From an uncultured SAR116 cluster alpha proteobacterium (lineage in GTDB: Bacteria; Pseudomonadota; Alphaproteobacteria; Puniceispirillales; Marisalimonadaceae), in contig CACEFQ010000005.1 of NCBI GenBank assembly GCA_902558885.1, forward strand, positions 1 to 43,658: a DNA stretch of 43,658 bases, in the 5' to 3' direction. Position 1 is the stretch's first letter. Every line of letters starts with the position of its first letter. The notes beneath the pieces were generated by a model. That model ran no database searches. It saw only the letters and a list, made by a program, of their open reading frames with translations, and had not been told where the DNA came from. Position numbers and translations under genes: made by a program. This document shows, one piece after another, positions 1 through 8,984 of this stretch.

Positions 1-26
1 TTTTGCTGAAAATAACTGTTTTAGTC

Positions 27-56
27 TTTACCTACTCAATAGAATTTTGGTATAAG
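27..56 (+). promoter_or_regulatory. Putative sigma-70 type promoter of ftsH
   Basis: A -35-like TTTACC (27-32, 4 of 6 matches) and a -10-like TATAAG (51-56) lie 18 bases apart, which would place the transcript start near 63, about 19 bases before the ftsH ATG. No clear heat-shock (sigma-32) promoter is seen. The boxes are weak in an AT-rich background, so this is a candidate only; ftsH could also be read through from a gene left of the window. Confidence 0.3.
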
Positions 57-81
57 AATTTTTAATTAAAAAAGGAAAGTA

Positions 82-2013
82 ATGAATAATTTCGGAAAAA
101 ATATAGCAGTGTGGGTTATCATATCACTTGTTTTAGTTGCAATTTTTAATGTTTTTCAGGGTGGATCATCTAAAACTCAAGGTAACGTAATTGCCTATTC
201 TGATTTTTTAGCAAGAGTAAATGCTGGAGAAGTAAGAGAAGTTAGTATTCAAGGTGATAAGATATTCGGTGCTTCGGGTAGTGGTGTTCCTTTTTATTCA
301 TTTATTCCTAAAGAAGAAGAATTAGCCAACAAGTTATCTGAGAAGGGAATAAAAGTAACCTCAGAACCTGATGAAAGTAGTATGCCAGGGATATTGTCAG
401 TGCTAATTTCATGGTTTCCAATGCTCTTATTTATAGGTGTTTGGATCTTTTTTATGAAACAAATGCAAGGTGGTGCTAAGGGGGCAATGGGTTTTGGAAA
501 ATCTAAAGCAAAACTTCTTACCGAACATAGAGACAAAGTAACTTTTAGGGATGTTGCAGGCATTGATGAAGCCAAGGCAGAGTTAGAAGAAGTTGTTGAA
601 TTTTTGAGAGATCCAAGTAGATTCCAAAAACTTGGTGGAAAAATTCCAAAAGGTGTTTTACTTGTTGGTCCACCAGGTACAGGAAAAACATTACTAGCAA
701 AGGCTGTAGCTGGGGAGGCAGGTGTTCCTTTTTTTACTATTTCAGGTTCAGATTTTGTTGAAATGTTTGTTGGAGTTGGAGCTTCTAGAGTAAGAGATAT
801 GTTTGAACAAGGTAAAAAAAATTCACCTTGTATTATATTTATTGATGAAATCGATGCGATGGGAAGACATAGAGGTGCTGGTTTAGGTGGTGGTAATGAT
901 GAAAGGGAGCAGACACTTAACCAACTTTTAGTTGAAATGGATGGCTTTGAAACAAATGAGGGTGTGATTTTAGTTGCTGCAACAAACCGTCCAGATGTTT
1001 TAGACCCTGCCTTACTAAGACCTGGTCGATTTGATCGCCAAGTTGTTGTGCCAAACCCTGATATGATTGGTAGAGAAAAAATCCTTAAAGTTCATATGAA
1101 AAAAGTACCACTTTCCTCAGATGTAATACCAAAAACTTTAGCTAGAGGTACACCTGGTTTTTCTGGCGCTGACCTTGCAAATTTAGTTAATGAGGCTGCC
1201 CTATTATCAGCAAGAAAAGGTAGAAATAATGTTAGCATGGTTGAGTTTGAAGAAGCCAAAGATAAAGTTATGATGGGTTCTGAAAGAAGATCGATGGTAA
1301 TGACAGAGGAAGAAAGAAAACTCACTGCCTATCATGAAGCAGGACATGCTGTTGTAGCAGCTTATTCGCCTGCAAGTGATCCAATTCATAAAGCAACTAT
1401 TATACCTCGAGGCAGGGCCCTTGGTATGGTTATGAGATTACCCGAAGGCGATAGAGTTTCAATGGCTAAAGATAAACTTTATGCTGATCTTAGAGTCGCT
1501 TGTGGTGGAAGAATAGCGGAAGAAATGATTTTCGGCAAAGAAAAGGTAACTACTGGCGCTAGTTCAGATATTAGAATGGTAACTGATATAGCTAGGAGAA
1601 TGGTTACAGAATGGGGTCTTTCTGAAAAACTTGGTTTTTTAGCTTATGAAGCTAATGAACAGGAGGTTTTTCTTGGTAGATCAGTTTCTCAACAAAAAAA
1701 TGTATCAGATAATACAGCATCTATTGTTGATGAAGAGATTAGGAGAATTGCAGACTCCGTTTACTCAGACGCTCAAAAAATGCTAAAGAAATATTCTAAG
1801 CAGTTAAAAAGAGTAGCTGAGGCATTGCTTGAGTACGAAACACTAGATGGAGATCAAATTAAGGATTTATGTAAAGGTTTAAATATTTCTATAAAAAAAT
1901 ATGATGATAAAGATGACACCCCAAAGGCAAAAAAACCAAAAAAAAGAGCTGGAATTCCATCTACTACTCCCGCAAAACAAACAATTGTCACGAATGAAAT
2001 AGATAATTCATAA
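82..2013 (+). CDS. ftsH: ATP-dependent zinc metalloprotease FtsH
   Basis: Inner-membrane AAA+ protease that extracts and degrades misfolded membrane proteins and, in proteobacteria, soluble regulators such as RpoH and LpxC, both of which are encoded in this window. Two membrane helices are visible (about residues 9-25 and 105-125) around a small periplasmic domain. The AAA module has Walker A GPPGTGKT (196-203), Walker B IIFIDE (251-256) and the second region of homology (about 300-319). The zinc site HEAGH is at 418-422. At 643 aa it has the normal family length, with a Lys-rich tail. AAGGAAAG just before the ATG fixes the start. folP follows after 26 bases, so the two are probably co-transcribed. 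Confidence 0.98.
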   Translation: MNNFGKNIAVWVIISLVLVAIFNVFQGGSSKTQGNVIAYSDFLARVNAGEVREVSIQGDKIFGASGSGVPFYSFIPKEEELANKLSEKGIKVTSEPDESSMPGILSVLISWFPMLLFIGVWIFFMKQMQGGAKGAMGFGKSKAKLLTEHRDKVTFRDVAGIDEAKAELEEVVEFLRDPSRFQKLGGKIPKGVLLVGPPGTGKTLLAKAVAGEAGVPFFTISGSDFVEMFVGVGASRVRDMFEQGKKNSPCIIFIDEIDAMGRHRGAGLGGGNDEREQTLNQLLVEMDGFETNEGVILVAATNRPDVLDPALLRPGRFDRQVVVPNPDMIGREKILKVHMKKVPLSSDVIPKTLARGTPGFSGADLANLVNEAALLSARKGRNNVSMVEFEEAKDKVMMGSERRSMVMTEEERKLTAYHEAGHAVVAAYSPASDPIHKATIIPRGRALGMVMRLPEGDRVSMAKDKLYADLRVACGGRIAEEMIFGKEKVTTGASSDIRMVTDIARRMVTEWGLSEKLGFLAYEANEQEVFLGRSVSQQKNVSDNTASIVDEEIRRIADSVYSDAQKMLKKYSKQLKRVAEALLEYETLDGDQIKDLCKGLNISIKKYDDKDDTPKAKKPKKRAGIPSTTPAKQTIVTNEIDNS

Positions 2014-2039
2014 AGTCATAAGGTTTAATAGGTTTATGT

Positions 2040-3176
2040 ATGGATTTTGTCAAAAAAACAAGATATTTAATAGCACCGCCATACTGTAAAACAGCCGAAA
2101 CTTTCATAAGTCCAATACCTGGGTCACCATCTGAAATAATTGATGGTTTAAAGTTGGCAGGTGGATGGAGATGTTTCAAAAACTTAAGAGTACTTCAAAA
2201 AAAAAAAAACAATTTAATTGAAGTTCAAATGCCTACTCAAGAATTGTTAAAAGTTGCTAAAAATTTTAGTAAAACTTCTTTAACTGAAGCTGAATTGCAA
2301 ATAAATAAGTTGGTCAATAAAAGACCTCCTTTTGCAAAACTTGATATGTCAAAACCACATATAATGGGTGTAATTAATATAACACCAGACAGTTTTTACA
2401 AGAAGAGCCAAACCAATAATCTTAATAAATTCAATAAAAATTTTTATCATATGATTAATAATGGAGCTTCTATTATCGATATTGGAGGAGAGTCAAGTAG
2501 ACCTGGAGCAGAAAAAATTTCAGTAGTAGAAGAAAAAAAGAGAGTTGTTGGACCATTACAACAGATTGTAGATCGCAAAGTTGATTCCTTAATTTCATTA
2601 GATTCACGAAATTTATCAACAATGAAAACATGCCATAAAATTGGTGTAGATATATTCAATGATATTACAGGATTTAAGGAAACAAATAAAATTGAATTTA
2701 TTTCAAAAACAAACGCGCCTTTAATAATAATGCATATGCAAAAAGAACCTATAAATATGCAAATAAACCCACAATATAGTTTTGCTCCTATTGATATTTA
2801 TAAATTTTTTTCAAAAAAGATTATAGATCTGACTGAGGGGGGTGTAAGAAAATCAAATATTGTTATTGACCCAGGAATTGGATTTGGAAAAACTTTATCT
2901 GATAACTTAAATATTCTAAAATATTTACCACTTTTTCATGGTTTAGGAGTTCCAATTTTGCTTGGCGCAAGTAGAAAATCACTTATTGGTGAGCTAACAA
3001 TTCATGATTATAAATTACGTGGAAAAAATAAATATAAGATAAAACCAAGTAAAAGGTTGAGTGGTTCGTTAGCTTTTGCTATTCATGCAAACATGTGTGG
3101 TGTTCAAATATTAAGAACTCATGATGTATTTGAAACAAACCAGGCTTTGATATGTCAAAAGTCGATAAATTTATAG
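2040..3176 (+). CDS. folP: Dihydropteroate synthase
   Basis: Joins 4-aminobenzoate to dihydropterin pyrophosphate in folate synthesis. The TIM-barrel core starts near residue 107 with GVINITPDSF (110-119), then GGESSRPG (149-156), NDITG (207-211), DPGIGFGKT (277-285), GASRKS (309-314) and RTHDV (359-363). At 378 aa it is about 100 residues longer than the E. coli enzyme. The extra N-terminal part, with an APPY/LAGG pattern near residues 12-42, resembles the extension I know from alphaproteobacterial FolP, so the upstream ATG is kept as the start. The stop codon lies within the glmM ribosome-binding region, which suggests translational coupling. The function of the extension is unknown to me. 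Confidence 0.94.
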   Translation: MDFVKKTRYLIAPPYCKTAETFISPIPGSPSEIIDGLKLAGGWRCFKNLRVLQKKKNNLIEVQMPTQELLKVAKNFSKTSLTEAELQINKLVNKRPPFAKLDMSKPHIMGVINITPDSFYKKSQTNNLNKFNKNFYHMINNGASIIDIGGESSRPGAEKISVVEEKKRVVGPLQQIVDRKVDSLISLDSRNLSTMKTCHKIGVDIFNDITGFKETNKIEFISKTNAPLIIMHMQKEPINMQINPQYSFAPIDIYKFFSKKIIDLTEGGVRKSNIVIDPGIGFGKTLSDNLNILKYLPLFHGLGVPILLGASRKSLIGELTIHDYKLRGKNKYKIKPSKRLSGSLAFAIHANMCGVQILRTHDVFETNQALICQKSINL

Positions 3177-3183
3177 GATAAAC

Positions 3184-4557
3184 ATGATCCAAACAACATT
3201 TAGTAGTAATCAAAGGTTATTTGGCACGGATGGTATTAGAGGTACTGTAAACAAAGATAAGGTCACTGCTTTAATGGCTGTAAACTTAGCTATGGCTGCA
3301 GGTGAATATTTTTATGGAAGGGCAGGAACCAAAAGATCAAGAGTATTAATTGGTAAAGATACTAGGTTATCTGGATATATGCTAGAACCTGCACTTGTTG
3401 CTGGTTTTACTTCGGTAGGTCTGGATTCTATTACTACTGGTCCACTTCCTACGCCAGCAATTGCTCATTTAACAAGGGTCCTAAGGTGTGACTTAGGAGT
3501 AATGATTTCAGCTTCACATAATCCATACCAGGATAATGGATTAAAACTATTTGGTGCTGATGGATTTAAATTAAATGATGAAGTTGAAAATGAGATTCAA
3601 TCAAGAATGATTAGTGGTCCTATCCTTGCGAAGTCAGAAAATTTAGGCAGAGCAAGAAGAATGGAAGATGCAATAGGAAGATATTCTGAATTCGTAAAAC
3701 AAATATTACCTAAACGTGAAGATTTAACCTCTATGAAGGTAGTATTAGATTGTTCCAATGGTGCATCATACAAAGTTGGTCCTGAAGTGTTATTTGAACT
3801 TGGAGCTGATTCTGTAATTATTGGAGCAGAACCAAATGGTAAAAATATAAATTTAGATTGTGGTGCAATGTATCCAGAAAACATGGCTAAAATCACAAAA
3901 GCAGAGGGAGCAGATTTAGGTATTGCACTTGATGGAGATGCAGATAGAGTGATTTTTTCAGACGAAAATGGTGAAATAATTAATGGTGATCAAATAATTG
4001 CAGTATTAGCTAGAGAGATGCAAAACAACAATGAATTAATTGATAATCAGGTAGTTGGTACATTGATGTCTAATTTAGGATTAGAAAATTATTTAAATAA
4101 ATTAAATATAAATCTCCACAGAACAAATGTAGGTGACCGTTATATTTTGGATAAAATGATTAAATCAAATTCTAATCTTGGAGGGGAACCATCTGGACAT
4201 ATATTACTCGCTGATTTTGCTAAAACAGGTGATGGGTTGCTAACCGCAATTAAAATATTATCTCTTCTCAAAAAATCGCGGTTAAAAGCTTCTGAATTTT
4301 TAAGACCATTTAAACCAATACCTCAATCCTTAAAAAATCTTAAAAATATTGATAAAAATATTCTATTAAATAAAAATATAATTACTTTAGTTAAAAAACA
4401 GCAGAAAGAATTAGGAAAAAAAGGAAGGATTTTATTACGCCCTTCTGGAACAGAAGATTTAATTAGAATTATGGTTGAGTGTGCTGATTTAAACCTTATA
4501 AAGGCTACTACTGAAATTATTTCTAAAGCTATAATTAAAGAAAATGACAATAAGTAG
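3184..4557 (+). CDS. glmM: Phosphoglucosamine mutase
   Basis: Interconverts glucosamine-6-phosphate and glucosamine-1-phosphate, the step before GlmU makes UDP-GlcNAc; it therefore feeds the mur genes and lpxC elsewhere in this window. The catalytic phosphoserine loop ISASHNP puts the active Ser at 111, the metal loop DGDADR is at 250-255, and the phosphate-binding RPSGTED is near the C-terminus. The N-terminal FGTDGIRG is typical of GlmM rather than other phosphohexomutases. Length 457 aa is normal. TAGGAT upstream of the ATG includes the folP stop. The 3' end overlaps thiD by 14 bases. The ftsH-folP-glmM order is common in proteobacteria. Confidence 0.97.
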   Translation: MIQTTFSSNQRLFGTDGIRGTVNKDKVTALMAVNLAMAAGEYFYGRAGTKRSRVLIGKDTRLSGYMLEPALVAGFTSVGLDSITTGPLPTPAIAHLTRVLRCDLGVMISASHNPYQDNGLKLFGADGFKLNDEVENEIQSRMISGPILAKSENLGRARRMEDAIGRYSEFVKQILPKREDLTSMKVVLDCSNGASYKVGPEVLFELGADSVIIGAEPNGKNINLDCGAMYPENMAKITKAEGADLGIALDGDADRVIFSDENGEIINGDQIIAVLAREMQNNNELIDNQVVGTLMSNLGLENYLNKLNINLHRTNVGDRYILDKMIKSNSNLGGEPSGHILLADFAKTGDGLLTAIKILSLLKKSRLKASEFLRPFKPIPQSLKNLKNIDKNILLNKNIITLVKKQQKELGKKGRILLRPSGTEDLIRIMVECADLNLIKATTEIISKAIIKENDNK

Positions 4558-5371
4558 AAATAGTAATTTATCTAAAACTGTTCTAGTTATTGCTGGTTCT
4601 GATCCTAGTGGTGGAGCTGGAATTCAAGCTGATTTGAAAACACTTACATCTCTTGGTGTATATGGGATGACAGCAATAACGGCACTTACTGAACAAAACA
4701 CTAGAGGTGTTTCAGGAATATTTGAGATTCCTCTAGATTTTGTAGTAAAACAAATTAATTGTTGTTTGTCTGATATTGGAGCCAATGCAGTTAAAATTGG
4801 AATGATGCATAATGCAGAGTTGATTAATGGAGTATATGAAGCTCTCAAACACAATGAAATAATAGGTGATAAAAAAATTAAAATAGTTCTTGACCCAGTA
4901 ATGGTTGCTAAAGGTGGACACAGATTACTTAAAGAAGACGCAATAAATTCATTAAAAAATTTTATAAAAAATACAAATCCCGTTTTAACACCCAATATTC
5001 CTGAGGCAGAAATATTAACAGGAATGAAAATTAATAATTTGACTGACATGAAAACTGCTGGAGAAAAAATAATTAATCTTGGTGCAAATTTTGTTGTTTT
5101 AAAAGGTGGACATATGAATACACAAATTATGTCAGATTTATTAATTGGCGAAGAAGTTAGCCACCAAATAGACACAAAAAAAATAGAAACTAATAACACT
5201 CATGGTACTGGTTGCACAATGGCCTCAGCATTAGCAGCTGGATTAGCTAAATCACTTGAGATTAAAGAAGCTTTCCAAAAAGCACATTTTTACGTAAATC
5301 AAGCTATAATAACATCACCTCGATTTGGTAATGGTCATGGCCCAATAAATCATTCTTTTAATATAAATTAA
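4544..5371 (+). CDS. thiD: Hydroxymethylpyrimidine/phosphomethylpyrimidine kinase
   Basis: Ribokinase-family kinase that phosphorylates HMP and HMP-P to HMP-pyrophosphate for thiamine synthesis or salvage. The N-terminal glycine-rich segment AGSDPSGGAGIQADLKT (about residues 17-33) and the anion-hole motif HGTGCT (220-225, Cys224) are diagnostic. Length 275 aa fits the single-domain ThiD form. No other thi gene is nearby, so from this window one cannot tell whether the cell makes thiamine de novo or only salvages pyrimidine precursors. The start lies inside glmM, implying coupled translation, and no separate ribosome-binding site is evident. The stop sits in a 16-base palindrome shared with the convergent neighbour. 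Confidence 0.96.
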   Translation: MTISRNSNLSKTVLVIAGSDPSGGAGIQADLKTLTSLGVYGMTAITALTEQNTRGVSGIFEIPLDFVVKQINCCLSDIGANAVKIGMMHNAELINGVYEALKHNEIIGDKKIKIVLDPVMVAKGGHRLLKEDAINSLKNFIKNTNPVLTPNIPEAEILTGMKINNLTDMKTAGEKIINLGANFVVLKGGHMNTQIMSDLLIGEEVSHQIDTKKIETNNTHGTGCTMASALAAGLAKSLEIKEAFQKAHFYVNQAIITSPRFGNGHGPINHSFNIN

Positions 5372-5377
5372 TTTATA
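5362..5377. repeat. 16-base perfect palindrome at the thiD/GST junction
   Basis: TATAAATTAATTTATA is a perfect palindrome that contains the thiD stop (TAA, 5369-5371) and, on the other strand, the stop of the convergent gene (5373-5375). It is AT-only with no loop, so a hairpin would be weak, and in DNA this AT-rich some such palindromes arise by chance. It might serve as a weak two-way transcription end point. Confidence 0.5.
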
Positions 5378-6029
5378 CATTAGCTATTTTTTGAAGATTT
5401 TTATACCACTTATATACTGGGTCTTTATCATCTAATAAATTGCAAGAACTGCAAACATCTACCCACTTTAAATTTCCAAAAAAAATACAATCTTCTATTC
5501 CAGGTTTCTTGCCAGATATGTAACCATTATTAATTATTATTTTCCTAATTGGATCAATTGATTTTCTAAACTCTTCAATAGAAGATGATATAAATGGTAG
5601 AAATTTTGTAATTGGTCCATTAATTCTTCTTTCTCTTGTATTTAAATAATAATCGATATCATCTCCCTCTAAAACATTTGGTATTTCATGTGCAATTATC
5701 TTAAATAAGATTGGTAATAATTGTTTGGAAGTCCATAAATATAAAAAATATGAAAAATTTTTTGATGAATTATTTATAAAAATTTTTTTTTCAGGATAGT
5801 TTTCGTTTAACCAATTAATTATATTCCATGAATCACTAACAAAGCCATCTTTATAATCTAAGATAGGAACTAATTTTTGTTTAGAAAATGCAATTTTATC
5901 TTTATCAGTAAATCTTACAGGAATAGTTATAAAATCTATATTGTTTTGCATAAGGCATAGCTTTATATTCCAACATGGAGGACTAAATCTTAAATCATTT
6001 TTGCCAGATAAATCGTAGAGCTTAAGCAT
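5373..6029 (-). CDS. Glutathione S-transferase, beta-etherase (LigE/LigF)-like
   Basis: An N-terminal thioredoxin-like GST domain is visible (about residues 1-80): the redox-site segment FSPPCW (15-20), the cis-proline in LVPIL (Pro55) and the glutathione-contacting SDSW (65-68). The FSP-CW start and the PVRFTDKDKIAFS stretch (about 37-49) resemble the LigE/LigF beta-etherase-like branch of alphaproteobacterial GSTs, although the substrate cannot be inferred. The C-terminal helical domain (about 90-218) is divergent. A minus-strand TATAAT (6054-6049) about 20 bases before the ATG may be its -10 box; no good ribosome-binding site is seen. It ends one base from thiD, tail to tail. Family assignment is firm, subfamily moderate. 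Confidence 0.85.
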   Translation of the reverse strand: MLKLYDLSGKNDLRFSPPCWNIKLCLMQNNIDFITIPVRFTDKDKIAFSKQKLVPILDYKDGFVSDSWNIINWLNENYPEKKIFINNSSKNFSYFLYLWTSKQLLPILFKIIAHEIPNVLEGDDIDYYLNTRERRINGPITKFLPFISSSIEEFRKSIDPIRKIIINNGYISGKKPGIEDCIFFGNLKWVDVCSSCNLLDDKDPVYKWYKNLQKIANV

Positions 6030-6054
6030 TTTTTTTTAGGAACCTTTTATTATA

Positions 6055-6082
6055 TTGACTTTTGAAAAATAACCTTTATGAA
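6055..6082 (+). promoter_or_regulatory. Putative promoter of serC-serA
   Basis: TTGACT (6055-6060, 5 of 6) and TATGAA (6077-6082, 4 of 6) are 16 bases apart, placing the transcript start near 6089, right at the first strand of the leader structure. The -35 box abuts the possible minus-strand -10 box (6049-6054) of the divergent GST gene, so the two promoters may compete. Confidence 0.5.
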
Positions 6083-6087
6083 ATCTT

Positions 6088-6115
6088 TTGGGCTATTGCT
6101 TCCCAACAAGCAATA
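6088..6115 (+). ncRNA. Structured serC leader: candidate cis-regulatory RNA
   Basis: An 8-base-pair stem is formed by TATTGCTT (6094-6101) and AAGCAATA (6108-6115) with loop CCCAAC. The loop bases CCCAA (6102-6106) can also pair with TTGGG (6088-6092), directly upstream, giving a crossing helix: either a compact pseudoknot or two alternative hairpins. The predicted transcript start coincides with TTGGG. The ribosome-binding GAGG (6126-6129) follows within 11 bases. Its place before serC-serA in an alphaproteobacterium fits the published serC RNA motif (a conserved leader upstream of serC in alphaproteobacteria), but I could not align it to that model. Confidence 0.5.
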
Positions 6116-6134
6116 ACATTATTACGAGGTTAAT

Positions 6135-7295
6135 ATGACAAGACCGTTAGTCAAGCCAATTCGTCCAGAATTTTCATCTGGACCTTGCGCAAAAAGACCT
6201 GGGTGGTCTTTAGACGTATTAAAACAAAGCTCACTTGGCAGATCTCACAGACATAAAGATTGTAAAAATAAACTAAAAAAAGTGATTGAGCTTTCTAAGT
6301 CTATATTAAATATTCCAGATGATTATTTAGTAGGTATTGTGCCTGGATCTGATACTGGTGCGATAGAAATAGCTATGTGGAATCTTTTAGGTTCAAAACC
6401 TGTCACAATGTTAGTATGGGATAGTTTTGGTGCAGACTGGGCTAAAGATATTCAATTACAACTAAAATTAAAAAATCTCGATATTATAAAAGTTGATTAT
6501 GGAAAATTACCAAGCTTAAATAGTTTTGATTTCAAAAGTGACATAGTATTTAATTGGAATGGTACTACAGCAGGTGTGTGTGTTCCTAACGCAGATTGGA
6601 TAAATAATTCACGTGATGGTTTAACAATATGTGATGCAACTTCAGCAGCTTTTGCAATGGATATTGATTGGTCAAAATTGGATGTAGGCACACTTTCGTG
6701 GCAAAAATCTCTTGGAGGTGAAGCTGGTCATGGTATGATAATTCTTTCTCCAAGGGCTGTTGATAGAATAAACACATACAGTCCTAGTTGGCCAATACCA
6801 AAATTATTTCAACTTAAAAAAAATAATGAGATAAATTTAGATATTTTCTCAGGTTCAACCATAAATACACCTTCAATGATTTGTGTAGAAGATTTTTTGG
6901 ATGTACTTAATTGGACTAAAGAAATAGGTGGTTTGGAAGAATTAATTAGAAGGTCAAAAGATAATTTAAATATAATTAAAGATTGGGTTTTTTCATCTAC
7001 TTGGGTAGATTTCTTGTGTGAAGACTTAAACAACTTATCAAACACATCAATATGTTTGAAACTCATAGATCCTAGGTTAACAACACAATCCCTAGAAACA
7101 AAAAATACTATAGAAAAAAATATAATGAAGTTGTTAGAAGAAAACAATGTAGCATTTGACATAGGAAGTTACAGATCCGCGCCCCCTGGATTAAGAATTT
7201 GGGGTGGACCCACAGTTGACAATAACGATATAAAAAAATTATTACCTTGGTTAGATTGGGCCTACTATGAATCATTAAGTAGTCTAGATATTTAA
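6135..7295 (+). CDS. serC: Phosphoserine aminotransferase (alphaproteobacterial type)
   Basis: PLP enzyme converting 3-phosphohydroxypyruvate and glutamate to O-phosphoserine, the second step of serine synthesis; it also serves pyridoxine synthesis in proteobacteria. The start FSSGPCAKRPGW (about 13-24) and the PLP-lysine context SWQKSLGGEAGHG (Lys191) match the alphaproteobacterial SerC branch rather than the E. coli one; an earlier GSDTGA (71-76) fits the cofactor phosphate loop. Length 386 aa is usual. GAGG (6126-6129) before the ATG sets the start. serA follows after 21 bases, so both first steps of serine synthesis form one operon, probably controlled by the leader structure upstream. 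Confidence 0.97.
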   Translation: MTRPLVKPIRPEFSSGPCAKRPGWSLDVLKQSSLGRSHRHKDCKNKLKKVIELSKSILNIPDDYLVGIVPGSDTGAIEIAMWNLLGSKPVTMLVWDSFGADWAKDIQLQLKLKNLDIIKVDYGKLPSLNSFDFKSDIVFNWNGTTAGVCVPNADWINNSRDGLTICDATSAAFAMDIDWSKLDVGTLSWQKSLGGEAGHGMIILSPRAVDRINTYSPSWPIPKLFQLKKNNEINLDIFSGSTINTPSMICVEDFLDVLNWTKEIGGLEELIRRSKDNLNIIKDWVFSSTWVDFLCEDLNNLSNTSICLKLIDPRLTTQSLETKNTIEKNIMKLLEENNVAFDIGSYRSAPPGLRIWGGPTVDNNDIKKLLPWLDWAYYESLSSLDI

Positions 7296-7316
7296 ATATA
7301 AATTGAGGGTTAGGAA

Positions 7317-8903
7317 ATGCCAAAAGTTTTGATTAGTGACAAATTAAGTGAATCTGCAGTAGATATTTTTAAGAAAAACAAAATAGAGACAATATACAAA
7401 CCAGGCTTAAGTCATGAGCTTCTGCTAAAAGAAATTAATAATTATGACGGACTTGCAATTAGATCGGCTACAAAGGTCACTGAAGAGGTTTTTAAAAATG
7501 CTAAAAACCTAAAAATTGTAGGTCGTGCTGGTATTGGAACAGACAATATTGATAAATTAGCTGCAACTAAAAATGGTGTAATTGTAATGAATACACCATT
7601 TGGGAACGCTGTTACTACTGCTGAACATGCCATAGCTCTAATGATGTCACTTGTAAGGATGATACCTCAGGCTGATAGTTCTACAAAACAAGGTAAATGG
7701 GAGAAATCTAAATTTAATGGTACTGAGATAAATGGTAAGTATTTAGGATTAATTGGTTGTGGAAATATTGGATCTATTGTTGCAAGCAGAGCCTTAGGTC
7801 TTAAAATGAAGGTTTTAGCATTTGATCCATTCCTCACTCAAGAGAAAGCCTCTGAACTAGGAGTTGAAAAAGTAGATTTAGATTATTTACTGAAGAATTC
7901 AGATATTATATCATTGCATACACCTCTCACTGAAGACACTAAAAATATAATTTCATCTGAAGCAATCAGTATTATGAAAAAAGGATCAAGGTTAATTAAC
8001 TGTGCTAGAGGAGGTCTAGTTGACGAAGTGGCTTGCAGGGCAGCATTAGAAACAGGACATTTGGCAGGTGCGGCTTTTGATGTTTTTACAGAAGAGCCTG
8101 CTAAAAATAATATTTTATTTGATGCTCCTAATTTTGTGGCTACCCCACATCTAGGCGCGGCTACAATTGAAGCACAAGAAAATGTTGCGATTCAAATAGC
8201 TCAGCAGATGTCAGATTATCTTAATACAGGAGCTGTGGTAAATGCTCTCAACTATCCTAGTGTATCTGCAGAAGAAGCACCAATTCTTAAACCTTATGTT
8301 AAGTTAGCTTATTTAATGGGATCATTTTTAGGGCAAGTTACACAAGAGGGTATATTAAGTGTCAAATTAGAATTAGAAGGTAAAGCATCAAATCTTCTTG
8401 ATGTACCTTTAATGGCTAGTTCATTAGTGGGTATTTTAGAACCCTCATCTGCTGCTGTTAATAATATAAGTTCATCATCAATTGCTTCTAGTAGGGGTAT
8501 TAACTTATCAACAATTAAGCATGAAAGAAGATGTGATTATGAAACTTTACTCAAAATTACCATTAAACATAATAACGGTGAAAGAACAATATCAGGCACC
8601 TTGATTGCTGGTAACAAACCAAGAATTATAAACATTCAAGGTATTTCAATTGAATCAGAGTTTCCAAAAAATGCTTTATATTTAAGAAATTATGATAAAC
8701 CAGGTTTCATTGGTGATTTAGGTAATAAATTAGGATATAATAACATTAACATTGCTTCTTTCCATTTAGGGCGTCGGAATGTAGGAGGAGAAGCAATTGC
8801 ATTGGTAGAGATAGATGGAAAGATTGATGAGAAAATCATATCTGAAATAAGAAATTTACCCCAAGTTGCAAGAGTCAATTCAATTAATTTTGAAGGCAAA
8901 TAA
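7317..8903 (+). CDS. serA: D-3-phosphoglycerate dehydrogenase
   Basis: NAD-dependent first step of serine synthesis from the glycolytic intermediate 3-phosphoglycerate. The dinucleotide fold has GCGNIG (147-152). Catalytic residues expected for the D-2-hydroxyacid dehydrogenase family are present: Arg231 in CARGG, Glu260 in the EEP segment and His278 in ATPHLGA. At 528 aa it is the long form: a central regulatory domain (about 320-450) and a C-terminal ACT domain (about 455-528) that in relatives binds serine for feedback inhibition. GAGG lies eight bases before the ATG. It directly follows serC in one operon. Confidence 0.98.
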   Translation: MPKVLISDKLSESAVDIFKKNKIETIYKPGLSHELLLKEINNYDGLAIRSATKVTEEVFKNAKNLKIVGRAGIGTDNIDKLAATKNGVIVMNTPFGNAVTTAEHAIALMMSLVRMIPQADSSTKQGKWEKSKFNGTEINGKYLGLIGCGNIGSIVASRALGLKMKVLAFDPFLTQEKASELGVEKVDLDYLLKNSDIISLHTPLTEDTKNIISSEAISIMKKGSRLINCARGGLVDEVACRAALETGHLAGAAFDVFTEEPAKNNILFDAPNFVATPHLGAATIEAQENVAIQIAQQMSDYLNTGAVVNALNYPSVSAEEAPILKPYVKLAYLMGSFLGQVTQEGILSVKLELEGKASNLLDVPLMASSLVGILEPSSAAVNNISSSSIASSRGINLSTIKHERRCDYETLLKITIKHNNGERTISGTLIAGNKPRIINIQGISIESEFPKNALYLRNYDKPGFIGDLGNKLGYNNINIASFHLGRRNVGGEAIALVEIDGKIDEKIISEIRNLPQVARVNSINFEGK

Positions 8904-8927
8904 ATATTAATTCTTTTTAAGATTTAT

Positions 8928-8956
8928 TAGATACATTTAGAACTTTGGTATATAAA
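8928..8956 (+). promoter_or_regulatory. Putative promoter of hisZ-purA
   Basis: TAGATA (8928-8933, 4 of 6 to the -35 consensus) and TATAAA (8951-8956, 5 of 6 to -10) are 17 bases apart in the 81-base serA/hisZ gap. The start would be near 8963, leaving a leader of about 22 bases that contains the AGG of the hisZ ribosome-binding site. No terminator for serA is evident in the gap. Confidence 0.35.
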
Positions 8957-8984
8957 AAGATATTTCATAATTTAGGTGTTAGAA

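Noticed and set aside
3-65. Open reading frame running in from the left edge (about 20 codons, ending TAA at 63-65), possibly the tail of an upstream gene such as tilS
   Set aside because: Too short to identify; a second frame is also open to a stop at 53-55, and the region overlaps a candidate ftsH promoter. Position beside ftsH is the only argument.
4624-5199. 191-codon open frame on the minus strand
   Set aside because: Lies antisense to thiD, whose frame is clearly coding; composition and lack of any known motif mark it as a shadow.
8976-8984. GTG start for hisZ three codons upstream
   Set aside because: Those bases form part of the likely ribosome-binding TTAGGTG for the ATG at 8985.
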